DNA of 64,000 nucleotides, taken from assembly GCA_013399305.1 (NCBI GenBank), contig VXAI01000083.1, forward strand, positions 1,414,101-1,478,100, written 5' to 3'. Below, piece by piece: positions 1-11,300 of this stretch. Source of the DNA: Rostratula benghalensis (lineage: Eukaryota > Chordata > Aves > Charadriiformes > Rostratulidae). The stretch's first letter is position 1, and every line of letters begins with the position of its first letter. Both the position numbers and the translations under genes were made by a program. The notes below the pieces were generated by a model. That model had not been told where the DNA came from and did no database searches. It worked only from the letters and a program-made list of their open reading frames with translations.

Positions 1-19
1 GGCCCTCTCGCCCCCTCCC

Positions 20-76
20 ATTGGTCCTCGCGGCGCGGCCCCGCCGGCGGCGCGCCCCCATTGGGCGGCGCAGCTG
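20..76 (+). promoter_or_regulatory. POU3F4: POU3F4 proximal promoter: two inverted CCAAT boxes, GC box, E-box
   Basis: Two ATTGG motifs (inverted CCAAT, the NF-Y core) lie at 20-24 and 60-64, exactly 40 bp apart, or close to four helical turns. A GC box (GGGCGG, 63-68) overlaps the second one and a CAGCTG E-box follows at 71-76. All lie 104-160 bp upstream of the POU3F4 start codon in CpG-dense DNA, the usual place for a TATA-less developmental promoter. The motifs are seen directly; their use as a promoter is inferred. The start site probably falls between about 90 and 170, leaving a short leader. Confidence 0.55.
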
Positions 77-179
77 CCAGTCGGCGGTCGGCCGCTGCCC
101 GGGCCGCCGTGCCGGTGGATGTCAAAGGCTGAAGCAGCGGCGCCGCCACAGTATAACTCGTGGGGGCTGCGCGGCGGCC

Positions 180-1286
180 ATGGCCACAGCCGCCTCCAAC
201 CCCTACAGCCTGCTCGGCTCCGGCTCGCTCGCCCATGCGGACGGCGCGGGCATGCAGCAGGGGAGCCCCTTCCGCAACCCACAGAAGCTGCTGCAGAGCG
301 AGTACCTGCAGGGCGTCCCCGGCAATGGGCACCCGCTGGGCCACCACTGGGTGACCAGCCTGAGCGACGGCGGGCCCTGGCCCTCGGCGCTGGCCGGTGG
401 CCCGCTAGAGCAGCCCGACGTCAAGCCGGGCCGGGAGGACCTGCAGCTGGGCGCCATCATCCACCACCGCTCGCCCCACGTCTCCCACCACTCGCCCCAC
501 GCCAACCACCCCAGCGCCTGGGGGGCCAGCCCGGCCCACAGCGCCTCGCTGGCCGGCCCCCCCGCCGCCGCCGCCGGGCAGCCCCTCAACGTCTACTCGC
601 AGGCGGGTTTCGCGGTGGGCGGCATGTTGGAGCACGGCGGGCTCACCCCGCCGCCCGCCGCTGCCGCCGCGCAGGGCTTGCACCCGGGGCTGCGGGGCGA
701 GGGCGGCGGGGAGCACGGCGAGCTGGGCGGGCACCACTGCCAGGACCACTCGGATGAGGAGACGCCGACCTCGGACGAGCTGGAGCAGTTCGCCAAGCAG
801 TTCAAGCAGCGGCGCATCAAGCTGGGCTTCACCCAGGCCGACGTGGGCTTGGCCCTGGGGACCCTCTACGGCAACGTCTTCTCGCAGACCACCATCTGCC
901 GCTTCGAGGCCCTGCAGCTCAGCTTCAAGAACATGTGCAAGCTGAAGCCGCTGCTGAACAAGTGGCTGGAGGAGGCCGATTCCTCCACCGGCAGCCCCAC
1001 CAGCATCGACAAGATCGCGGCGCAGGGGAGGAAGAGGAAGAAGCGGACCTCCATCGAGGTGAGTGTCAAGGGCGTGCTGGAAACGCACTTTCTCAAGTGT
1101 CCCAAGCCGGCCGCCCAGGAGATCTCCTCGCTGGCTGACAGCCTGCAGCTGGAGAAGGAGGTGGTGCGGGTCTGGTTCTGCAACCGGCGGCAGAAAGAGA
1201 AGCGCATGACCCCGCCGGGGGAGCAGCCGCAGCACGAAGTCTACTCCCACGGCGTGAAAACGGACACGGCCTGCCACGACCTCTGA
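180..1286 (+). CDS. POU3F4: POU domain, class 3, transcription factor 4 (BRN4), single exon, complete
   Basis: Nuclear DNA-binding regulator of neural tube, otic mesenchyme and pancreatic alpha-cell genes (family knowledge); loss in humans causes X-linked deafness DFNX2. The frame encodes 368 residues against 361 in human. It opens [10 protein letters not shown] and ends [10 protein letters not shown], which picks POU3F4 over POU3F1, F2 and F3. The POU-specific domain spans about residues 193-267, a basic linker with RKRKKR is at 284-289, and the homeodomain spans about 285-344 with the recognition-helix stretch [12 protein letters not shown]. The start at 180 has a strong Kozak context (G at -3, G at +4) and gives the family N-terminus; the frame stays open upstream to 21 only because the DNA is GC-rich. 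There is no intron, as in all class III POU genes. Ala, Gly and Pro runs in the N-terminal half are longer than in mammals and account for the extra length. Identification is secure. Confidence 0.98.
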   Translation: MATAASNPYSLLGSGSLAHADGAGMQQGSPFRNPQKLLQSEYLQGVPGNGHPLGHHWVTSLSDGGPWPSALAGGPLEQPDVKPGREDLQLGAIIHHRSPHVSHHSPHANHPSAWGASPAHSASLAGPPAAAAGQPLNVYSQAGFAVGGMLEHGGLTPPPAAAAAQGLHPGLRGEGGGEHGELGGHHCQDHSDEETPTSDELEQFAKQFKQRRIKLGFTQADVGLALGTLYGNVFSQTTICRFEALQLSFKNMCKLKPLLNKWLEEADSSTGSPTSIDKIAAQGRKRKKRTSIEVSVKGVLETHFLKCPKPAAQEISSLADSLQLEKEVVRVWFCNRRQKEKRMTPPGEQPQHEVYSHGVKTDTACHDL

Positions 1287-2394
1287 CCGGGGGCCGGGAG
1301 GGGGCAGGCAGGACTGCGGGCAGCGCGGATTTTTCCGCCGGGGCTTTAACTTATGGTTTCCGCGAGAGGCGGGAGAGCGCGGAGCGGTGCGGGGGCTCGC
1401 CGCTCGCCGCCTGGGCAATATATTATTTTTTTTTCTCTCTCTCTCCGACTTTTCCGCTGATCAGTACACGGTGTTTACTCGCAGACAAGGTTTGTTTTCG
1501 GTCTCCACTAGGACGAAGGAAAAAAAAAAAAAGAGGAAAAAAAAAAAAAGAATCCACGGGGAAAAAAGGAAAAAAAAAAAAGGAAAAACCGTCAGAAAAG
1601 GAAAGACAGATGTGTGCCTATGAATAACCTTTCAGCGCCTTGGTTATCTCAGCTGTATTTCAGGTGAATCTGTTTTACAATAGACTAGTTTTGCATTTTT
1701 AAAGACTTATATAGCGTTTTTAAATGTCTGAGGTGTTTTACTACAAACTGTACACAATATTTGTGACCTAATTTGTATCGAATTGATCAGTCAAAACGTT
1801 TCTCCCTTTCCTACGCACCGGCAATGTCACCCAGCAGGGACGGGGCAGGGTGGCCGCAGCCCTTCCCCTCTCCCCAAGAGGAGACGGGGTCCTCCTCCGC
1901 GCCCGCGGAGCCCCGCGCACCCGACTGCCGCACGCATGGTTGTGAAGAACAGGCTTAGTTGTTGCAGCTTTTCTCTGCCTTTTCAAGAACTTCCCACCAC
2001 CGTAAAACGGTCGGGTTGCAGTCCTGACCTCCCCCTCTTCTCCCAAGGAAAACAAACACACACACAAAAAATTATTTCTAAGAGGTTTATCTGAAATTAA
2101 GCATCACAAACGGAATTGTGGCATTGGCCAGACCTTTTCTTTCCGAAGATGAGTTGGGCTTTTTGATCAGCGCCAGACTGAGAGGTCTGTAGTAAAACAC
2201 CTTTATACTTCTGCGCTTTGGCTTCGGAAATCAGTTTCTCTGTATTTTGTTTCGATAGTGAAGAGGAATGAGGTGTCTCATGAATTTCGGGGGAAGAGGG
2301 GGAGGGGGACAGAAAACGCCTTCATTTGGTTCATGCTGAGCTTATTTCCGCGTCACAGGGAGATGCTGGATTTGTTGGAAAGCTTATATATATT

Positions 2395-2497
2395 AAAAAA
2401 AACAAAACAAAACCAACAACAAAAACCCACAACCAAAAAAACCCCAAACCAACAACAGCAAAACAAAACGAGCAGGGAGAAAAACAAAACAAAGAAA
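2395..2497. repeat. A/C-rich low-complexity tract in POU3F4 3'UTR
   Basis: About 100 bases almost wholly of A and C, built of irregular AAAAC, AACC and CAACA units on the + strand. Similar tracts occur near 20933, 27277, 35392 and 47757. It ends close to where the AT-rich UTR becomes GC-rich. It is low complexity, not a clean microsatellite. Confidence 0.85.
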
Positions 2498-2622
2498 AAT
2501 CACTAAAATGCTAAAACCCTAACCATTTTTTCGGCACAGGGCAGTGCTGAGCTGTCAATCCCCCGCCTCCGCCCGTCCGTGGATGTGTTGTACACAAGGA
2601 CGGGGCGGGGGGGTGGGAGGAG

Positions 2623-2647
2623 GTGTGTGTGTGTGTGTGTGTGTGTG
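2623..2647. repeat. (GT)n microsatellite
   Basis: Twenty-five bases of uninterrupted GT dinucleotides within the probable POU3F4 3'UTR. Likely polymorphic; alternating purine-pyrimidine DNA of this kind can adopt Z-form. Confidence 0.95.
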
Positions 2648-2745
2648 CAGCACCCACGCAGCCGCTCACGAAGAGGGGTTGCTGCGTGTGTTGTGTGCGC
2701 GGCCAAGTTCACTCGTTGTACCCGTATCCTCGGCGCGGCCAGGCG

Positions 2746-2775
2746 GGACCGGACCGGACCGGACCGGACCGGACC
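2746..2775. repeat. (GGACC)6 pentanucleotide repeat
   Basis: Six perfect GGACC units in GC-rich sequence inside the probable POU3F4 3'UTR. A GC-rich pentamer array is less common than the A-rich repeats around it. Confidence 0.95.
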
Positions 2776-3383
2776 GGGCCGTGCTTCCTCCCGCACCCGG
2801 GGACACCCCGCCCCCCGCCCCGGCTCGGTGCGGCCCCGCTCCGCGGCTGCACCCTGCTCTGCGGTTCCCCGCACAGCCCCTCTCCCTCCCCGGCGTTCAG
2901 ATGTTTTCCTTTCGACATTTATATTTTTCAAGTATTTTTCAGTAAGCGCTAAAAAAAAAAAAAAAAAAAAAATTAAACTCAACACTGAGGACCTGCCTAT
3001 TTCTGCCAACTTTATAACTGTACAGTTTTGTATATTAAACGTTTTTTGGAAGTTATTAATTTAAAGAAAGATCATTTAGTTTATTCATTTAGTAACTGAT
3101 GTATAATAAACGCTATTTTCATTAAAGGTTGCTTTTTTCAACTATTTTATCCAAAATTGCCTATTGCAGTTGCCAACAATTATTTATTTTCAATAAATTC
3201 CGCATTATGTTTAAAAAAAGAAAAAAATGTTTCAGAAAAAAAAAAGCCTAAATGGGTGTCGGAAAAAATAATAACGAAACACACGAGTCGCTGTAACGTT
3301 TGGTTGTCGACCAGTTTTAGTCAAGGGATTTATATTGACACAATATTTTATTGTTGTAAAAGGGAAAAAAAAAAAAAAGTTTA

Positions 3384-3450
3384 AATAAACATTTTTACAA
3401 AAAAAAAAAAAAAGAGATTATAAATTACGTTGCGTTGTCTGTGCGCTGGC
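3384..3450 (+). terminator. POU3F4: Candidate POU3F4 polyadenylation site
   Basis: AATAAA at 3384-3389 is followed by an A run and then GT-rich sequence (CGTTGCGTTGTCTGTGCG at about 3428-3445), the standard order of hexamer, cleavage site and downstream element. Alternative AATAAA hexamers lie at 3105-3110 and 3192-3197. The cleavage position is inferred, probably 3398-3413. Confidence 0.55.
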
Positions 3451-4150
3451 CGAGCCAGGGCTGCGAACAGTGGGATCTCCTGGGCGAGAGGGCGGTGGGG
3501 ACCCCCCCAGCCTCGCCCTCCCCCGCCGCACCGGGGCTCCCCCTGCCCGGGAAGGGCCGGTACCCTCCCGGGGAAGGGGGCTCGGGGAGCGGCCGAGCCC
3601 CGGCAGCGCCCTGCGGGCCGGGTTACACCTGCCCGCCGCGCCGCGGAAAAATGCGCTTTTGGGCTGGAAAAGGGTTTCTGCGGCTTTTTCGGGGGTGGCG
3701 GAACCGTGGGAGCGGGCAGCACTGGGGAGGATGCACCGCTCGTATATGTACTGTATAGCTAAATATTTGTGTGTGTGTGTATATGTATATACATATAGAT
3801 AATGTATATTAGCGTACGGTGCGGGCTGCAGCAGCGCTGCCTCCTCGCCTCGCCGCCAGCGCACGGCGCCTCTGCGCGCCCGCGTTGCGGCCGCCTTTTC
3901 CCTTCCAGAGTCCCCGCAGCCGATGGGGACCCGGCTGGGGTGTCGTCGTCCCCCCCCCTTCCTCCATCGCCCCCAGCAGCAGGAGTCGGGGCCCGAAGGA
4001 AGTTTCTTTTGTTACAACCTCTCCTCCTCCCTCCCCCCACCCCGCCATTCCCGGGCCGCCGCCACTGGGAGCGGAGGGGCCGCGGGGGCCGCCCCGACCT
4101 CCCCCCCTCCACCCCTGGGCTGCCCCCCGCTCCCCCTGGGCGGGAAGTGG
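3430..4150. other. CpG-rich block downstream of POU3F4, no recognised gene
   Basis: Two CpG-dense segments (about 3430-3720 and 3830-4150) flank a TG/TA-rich spacer at about 3767-3810. They lie beyond the predicted POU3F4 cleavage site. Open frames up to 148 codons appear on both strands but overlap one another and resemble no family I know, as expected by chance at this GC content. It could be the tail of the POU3F4 island or the promoter or first exon of a separate noncoding transcript. Confidence 0.5.
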
Positions 4151-7100
4151 CGTGTTTGGGAGGAACAATAACAGTTAATCACATCTAATGGGGTGAAACG
4201 GGGAAGCTCCATCCCCGGCAGCCGGGCCGGGCGAAGGGAGGAGGGTGGGTGCTGCGTGGGCATGCAGGAAAGCAGCAAACTTCATGGTATCGTCAGCGAA
4301 ATGGCCTTTTTGGGTTTGTTTTGTCTTTCTTTCCCCCCTTCTGAAGTTAAACCTTGGAGAAAACAATAACCAATCCTTCCGTGAACAGTTTAGGGGAAGA
4401 GAAAATTACCTTTTAGGAGTCCCGAGGAGCGACTCAAGCGAGGAGCGAGCTCTCCTGTCTTTATAATAACCCAGCAGCACGAGTAGACAGGCACCTTCCC
4501 ACGGTAGTTATAACAAACACAGTCCTGTACCTGCTAGCGAGAGGGATTTGAGACGTAAACAGTGGGCAACGCTTTGTTTCTTAACCATAAAACTGATTTT
4601 TTAAATTTTTATTTTTTTTTTTTTTTTTGTAAATCTTTGCAAGCTCTGCAGCAAAGCACAGGCATGGTGGCGTTGGGGTCGATTGGCCTGCGCTGGGGCA
4701 GCAGAGCCCGGCTGGCTCTGCAGCAGGACACCAACCTGCAACTGTTTCAGAAAGGATTACAGCAGAAGGAGAAAGAATTATGCCACTCAAAAAAAAAAAA
4801 AAAAAAAAAATCCCATTTCTCAGTCTACTCTGTAAACAAAATAAACATGCACCGAGTAGCATGGGTACCAAACCAGGAGCCAATGGCTGCGGTCTGTAAA
4901 CAGCCCCAGCTAAGGACACAGAGGACAACCTTCAGGTTAGAACATATCCTATGGGATCACGTTGGCTGTTAGCATTCGGGGTTCTGAGAGGTAAAGCTCT
5001 TGCAGCTAGCTTTGTTTCAGAGGAAGGACAGAAAGGATTTCACTGAAACTAGCCTGTTTTAGGGCCCTTCTGCTGTTCTGGAAATAAAACTACAGCGAGG
5101 GCTGAGTTACGTGTTATTTTAAAACAAATTATCTTAAGAGACCAAAGGGATGCAATGAAAGATGAAATCAAGTAAGTTGCTGAACAGAACTACTTCAAAG
5201 ATTACTTGAAAGCTGGAAAAAATAGGGAAGGAGAATTTCACTTAAAGAAAAGAAAATCTCTGCTTGCTAGTGCCCATATATTTCAGCATTCCTGCAAGCA
5301 AAAGGAAACTCTTTTGTGCCACCTAATGTTAAGTACAGATCACTGTTGTCTTCTTAGAGCCCACTGTACACCCTGTGTGTGTGGAGGCCTCCGGATGCTG
5401 AGCACAGGCGGGCAGAGCGGGGCAGCTGGGGATGCCCAGCATCCCAGAGTCCCACCAAACCAAGGGCAGGAAGAGAAATTTGAGCTTCAAAAGTCAGGGA
5501 TTAGGTTATCTTCTGAATTTAGGAAATTATTAAAAAAAAAAAAACCAAACCAACTCAAGAGGAGGGTGGAAAGAAGCATGGGGTATAATCATAAGAACAG
5601 GAGGCTCCGAATTTGGTTTTTGTTATAATAAAGTAAATCTGGAACGAGCACATCCAGGCTTTATATGAGCTGCCCACCATCGAGCATCTATCTCAGCAGC
5701 CTCTGCCACCCCCCGGGCTTATGGCAGCTCTCCTTCAAGGACCAAAGTGGCTTTACCTTTGCATCCTTTGCGCACACATGTCTCCCAGTATGAAGAGTTT
5801 ATGGTGTGTACTGAGCAGCCATTCACACTAATGGAAGATACTAATTTAGTAGGGAAATATCTCACACAACCCTTCAAAGAAGAAAAGGTTGAAAGAAAGC
5901 ATTCCTCTGATAACAATGAATTACACTCCTGTGGTGATTTTAATGGGGAGTGTTAAATGTCTTTAGCAAATTTTGAGGCAGAAACTCCTTTCCTGTGATT
6001 TTTATGTTATATGAAAAGAAGAGAACATGCAGGTTCCTTCAGGGTAAATTTCAAATATTCTCAACCTGTGCTCCCCTCCCCTCTAAAGAAGGCCAGGACC
6101 ATAGAAGGGGGTTCACTTGAAAGCAAAAATTATGAAAAATAAGCAGAGATACTGTCTCACTTCATAATGGTCTTTATCGATCGTTCAGAATACGGACCAT
6201 TTGATCTGTACCTGGGCCACACTTGACCAAGATGCTTTTAAAATCCCTCAAAAATTAAAATATTTTGAGTTTTTCTTTCTTTGTTTTTATGTCACAACTC
6301 CATAGACTCAGGCAGAGCAGACTAGAGCACTTGGTCCTATTGAGCCTACACCCACGTACCAAAATCACCACTGATTTTTAGGGCAGATCCAAATGTGGCT
6401 GGAAGCACGTTTAAAATATAAGTCCTTTCCCCAGGAGCCTGGGAGCATGTGGAGCTGGGGTGGAGGGAAAGGAAGATGGGGTTGCCCTTTAACCAAGAGT
6501 CCGATCCCAAAACCCAGACACAATTCACCAATTTACTCACCAGAACAGCTTCCATGCAATCCACTGAGCTCCTCTGTGCAAATAAAATTATTCATTTCTG
6601 TCTTTGCACAACCTAATTCCAGGACTCCATCCTAGGAAAAAAGCATATACAAGAATTTAGCCAAGCGACCAGTCCCGCTGAGTATCCCCAAAAATACTCA
6701 CAGACATCAGGCCTACATTTGTGCTCGCCCTCCCCTTTTTCTAGCATCCTGTAACCAATAGACTGGAAAGGCTCCACAGCAATTACATATATTAGGATAT
6801 GTGATAGCTGCAGTTAAGATCTTTATGACTGATTGCAGGACAAAATTTACTTCAAATGTGCAAGAGCCCATTTTTTAATCCTGGTCTTTCAGCTGCTTTC
6901 TATTATATATATTCTGAAGAATCAAAAGCAATTAGAGCCTATGAAGTCTAAATGGTGAATAATTTCCAAATCAAAACCTTTATTAAAGCAATAAGCATCT
7001 ACTTTTGCTAATACTGTAAGATATGGAAAGGGCCAAACTACATAACTTTTGTTTTAATGTAATGAAAAGAAAGCCAGACTTCTATACTGAGGACCCGTAT

Positions 7101-8211
7101 GTCCAGCATGGATTTTTTGGTTGAGTTTTTAAGATTTGGGAAAGCAGGGTAAGCAAGAGGCTGTAAAACTACCATTTACGTGACAGTGATGTGAATGGTA
7201 CCAAAGTTTACACATGCTTGTGAAGGGATTTGTGCAAGGGTTTGTGTCTTGCTGATTCACAGCAAGCACTACGTGCTACGCCGGCTTGTAAATATTTGTA
7301 GAATCACGTCCTTAATTAAAATGGTAAAACAGTATTAAATCTTGGAAGGGGATAGAAAGAGGAGAGCGAGGAAGAGCTGTCACAGGGAAGAGCCTGTCAA
7401 CAAGAAGGTAAAAAGCTAACAGTTAATATCATTTCTGTTGGCTCTGGTTTGGCGTTGCCATCGATCTCCAGGTCTGGGCTCTGCAGCTCCGCGCGGCTCC
7501 TGATCAATGTTCTCCCGACACAGAGCAGGGCTGGAACAACACTGAGGAGTCTGCTGCTGGAAAAGTATTTTTTAAAACGTGGGTATTTCTAGCAGTGACT
7601 GTGAGAAGCTGGGCAGCAGCCTTTCTTACCCCAGGTACTATTAAGGAACCACAAACTTTGCTCCATTATTCTGCTGCTGGACTTTATTTTATTTCTTAAA
7701 TGGTGTTGATCCTTGACTTCTGCACCACAAGTACAGATAATATTTACCTAACACAAAAATGCTTCTGAACTGAAGTTGTTTTCCTTTTTGGCCAAAACAA
7801 AACATGAAGTTTTGTTTTGCATATTCATCTTCAGATTTTGGGAAGGCAAAAAATAAAATAAAATTTAAAATATTTAAAAATGAGCTCACAGATCTTACTC
7901 ACCAGAAAGTGGCTGGGGGTGGGGATGACAAGGTCTGAACTCCTCCTGCCACATCAGTTGGAGTGCAAATGGAGGTAACACGAGCTGCTCCCCATCCAAG
8001 GCTTGTACTCCTGTCTAGATTATGGGATTAGTCTCTGTTACATCTATCTACAGCTAGGAACTTGTGATCCAGTTAAAGCAGCTTGAAAGGCGCCCAGCAG
8101 GTGCTGGGGGTCCGACTCCGTGGCACAAATTCTGTGCAGTCACCGGGGACAAGCAGGGACTGGCGTCGTGTGGGGCTCTCCAAGGCTCCGTTCTGGAGAG
8201 AAGGAAAGGAA

Positions 8212-8241
<30 letters not shown>
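8212..8241. repeat. (AATC)n tetranucleotide microsatellite
   Basis: Seven uninterrupted AATC units, followed about 45 bases later by a long pyrimidine tract. Likely polymorphic. Confidence 0.95.
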
Positions 8242-8242
<1 letters not shown>

Positions 8243-8285
8243 GTTCTGCCAGAAAACACTCACAGGCAGGGGAAATTAGCCATAG

Positions 8286-8337
8286 CCTTTTTTTTTTCTT
8301 TCTTTCTTTCTTCCCCTCCCCCCCCCCCCCCCCCTTT
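8286..8337. repeat. Homopyrimidine tract with C17 run
   Basis: Fifty-two uninterrupted pyrimidines: a T run, (TTTC)n, then 17 consecutive C at 8318-8334. Such tracts can form triplex (H-DNA) and are prone to length and assembly errors. Confidence 0.9.
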
Positions 8338-11300
8338 ATTTTTTTTCTTGTCTTCCCCTAAATCTTGAAAATGGAGTTGCTAATGCATAAATACAAATGC
8401 TGTCGAACACGAGTTTGTGATACTGTGCTGCTCCTTGCTCCATACACAGTGTAATGACATAGTGGATCTCTTAGACCTAAGAAAAACTAATTTAGTGCTG
8501 GAATTTTGAGTTTGCAGAAGATGTCCCGTAAATATCACAGAGGATTACTAAATCTGCAGGAAGATTACAGATCTGTATATGTTTAGACTATTGATTTAAA
8601 ACTTTATTACCTTTCATACAGCTTCTTCACTAAGGAAATAATTCAGCAGTAGGAATTCTGTCCATGTAAAGGCCTTGCAGGGTTGATTCCTTCTGTACAA
8701 CCCCGCTTTTCAATGGAGTAGACAAACCTCTCTGTGGGTGATGCTACACAAGCCCAACAGGAGCGCACAACTAACGTGGCACCTTATAAAGATGAAATCC
8801 TGCCCTGCTCAGCAAAAACTTCTCATAACCACAGCAGCAGAGAGAGGTATAGGTTTTACTATTATGTGTTTTTCATGGTATATTAAAGCTGTGGTACTGC
8901 CTAAGAAAATCTGGTTTTGTAACAAGATCTATATAGAAATTAATACATGGTAATGTGACTGGCACTGGTTTTCTCAGAAAAATATGCAGTTGCATAGTGA
9001 GATAGTTATAACAGGATTAGATTTCAAGTACAAAGCTGAAGTTCAAAGATTTTTCAGGCCAGCATACAGGAAAATTACGAATCAGGATTTTTGAGCTTTC
9101 AGTTCCCCACAGTGGAGAACCTTTGTGTCTAAGCATCACTTGGGCCTGTCTCAGCTGAACCCATGAAAACGGTGGCCCCGGTTCTGCTACAGCCATCCCA
9201 AGGTAAGATTCAGATGAGTACAACACCAAAGGTGGGTAAGCTCCTGGGTTCTCCTCCCTGCAATCTGCACTCTCTTGCATCCAACACCACCGTGGAGCTG
9301 GTTGTTCAAGGCACCCCAACCTGCACGTCTAATATTCACTGCTGGCTATCAACCCTTTGTGCAGGGACTTTTGCTTTCCTCGGAACAAGTACTACTGAAT
9401 CACTCCAAATGCCATTGCTTGGACAAAAATAGCGTGTGGAGCAATTTAAACCCAATTCAGTAAAAAAGAGCACCTGATACCATACCTTTATGTAAAAATT
9501 AAAGTCTGCATTGGTTTATGTCCATTTAATATGTCCATTTAATAACATTTCAGATTATCTTCAACTACCCCACATCTGAAGCATCAGATTCACTGTCCAC
9601 ATTTTTCTGCTCTGTAACATTCTTCATCCTTGACTATAAAACACTTCTTGCTGTTTTATACAAATGAACAAATACCAAACAATTATTTTAGCAGGAATGT
9701 CTTGAGGGAGGCTTTCCTAATACTCAAAAGAAAACACATGCACAATTTCTGATGAGTTGCTGCTACCTTTTTTGCATATGGAAGGTAGGATGGTGTATAT
9801 TGAGATGGGGCAAGAGGAGGGCAGACACCCAGCATGGCCACAGGAGAGTTAAAAGGGATGAGTTCAGTGGGTGCTTGTTTCCATCCCCATTACGATGACT
9901 GTCTTCAGAAGAGATTTATGCCATGCCATTTCTTCCTCTTGCCCCAACCTAAGCCACAAAAATGCGGTATCAGAATTGTAACGCCTCATATATTCTAAGG
10001 AAGATCATAGTAAACTGCAATGCTTTGACCTTTTCGGGATTTCTGCTGTTTGATTCACTCGGCGCCGCCATCCCTCGCGTTCGCAGTGGTAACCTGTGGG
10101 CACGTAGTGCAGCAAGGGCCAATTCAGCTACAGAATACTGAAAAGGTTAAAGTCTATGTTTATGAGTCTATTAAATGTTTATAGTCTTTCACAGGCAATA
10201 CTGGGCATTAAAATTATGATATCTCATTCTCATAACAAACACTGTAACGAGAACAGAAAATGGCAAAGCGTAAATCCATTCTGAAGGCAACGTCTGTAAT
10301 AAGAATATAACATTAATTCACTCCTTTGACATAGTCAAAAAGGAAGAGATGACGCCACAAACCAAAGACACGCAGTGCATGACATAGCAAAAAACCCACC
10401 CAACCCCTGACCAGAAGGTAGCAGCGACCCACCCCACCCTCCTATCTCCAACGCTGACTAGCAGTAGATGTTCCACTGGAAATCAGGAAACCTAAACAGA
10501 GGTTAGGATTTTCCTTCAGTTCTCAGAGTTTTTAAGCTAAAATGCAAAAATCCAGAGTGTTTTGGAGACTGCTGGCACCGAGCCGTGCTGCTGGGGACAC
10601 CACTTCGGTTCCCACAAATTCCTCGAAGGCTGTTCAGACCACCATAAGCCTGTCTGCTTTGCTTTGACACATAACAGTAAGTTTTATAGGCCACTTAAAC
10701 ACTGTGTGGTTTTGTTTTTCCTTTTTATCTGTTCTAAATATATCGCATCTTAATTTCACTGTGTGTTGTAAGCCAGCTACAGCACATTAATGATCGCCCA
10801 TGAACACAGACAATTTACACCTCCTTTAGCCAGGCTCCAAAGACACTCCACATCCCCCACCTCTGGCGGCTTTTTTAGTCTCTTAGGTAGATCCAGTCCT
10901 ACGAATATATGGGAAGACCCTATGAGCAGAGTTCTGGTAACCCAAAAAAGCAGCAGCTGCACTGGGGTTTTCGTTACTCCTGAGCAATTTTACAAGAGAA
11001 ATGATGAAGTGTGACTTATTAGTTCTCCAGCCCCACATCCTGGAGTCACAGCCAGGGCGATGCAATAGGCGCTAGCTGTACCATCCCAGCAGCTCAGTCC
11101 CCAGCAATGTTCCTCAGGCACCACAGGGGAAAAATTTAAAGAGAAATTTTAGGACAAACGCTGCTGCTAGTAGTTATGGGGAATTTCTCCCCAGTGTGAT
11201 GGGCAACACAGGAGAAAGTAGCAGAGAACCAGGTTTCTTTGAACTAAGATGGGTGGTGATATCAAATCATAAATAGACAGACAGGCACATGTAAACAGAC

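Larger units (their letters stand above)
1287..3413 (+). other. POU3F4: POU3F4 3' untranslated region (inferred extent)
   Basis: No coding signal follows the stop codon. A compact stretch at about 1610-1790 resembles deeply conserved 3'UTR. It is followed by unstable simple sequence: A runs at 1519-1582, an A/C-rich tract at 2395-2497, (GT)n at 2623-2647, (GGACC)6 at 2746-2775 and a 21-base A run near 2951. The end is placed after the last of three AATAAA hexamers (3105, 3192, 3384). The last one is best supported because a GT-rich element follows at about 3428-3450, as cleavage sites require. The two earlier hexamers could give shorter forms. The extent is inferred. Confidence 0.6.

Noticed and set aside
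152..156. TATAA 24 bases before the POU3F4 start codon as a TATA box
   Set aside because: It would place the start site at about the ATG, leaving no leader; CCAAT/GC-box promoter use is more likely.
405..1418. 337-codon - strand open frame opposite POU3F4
   Set aside because: It is the GC-driven antisense shadow of a strongly constrained coding region; no domain is recognisable.
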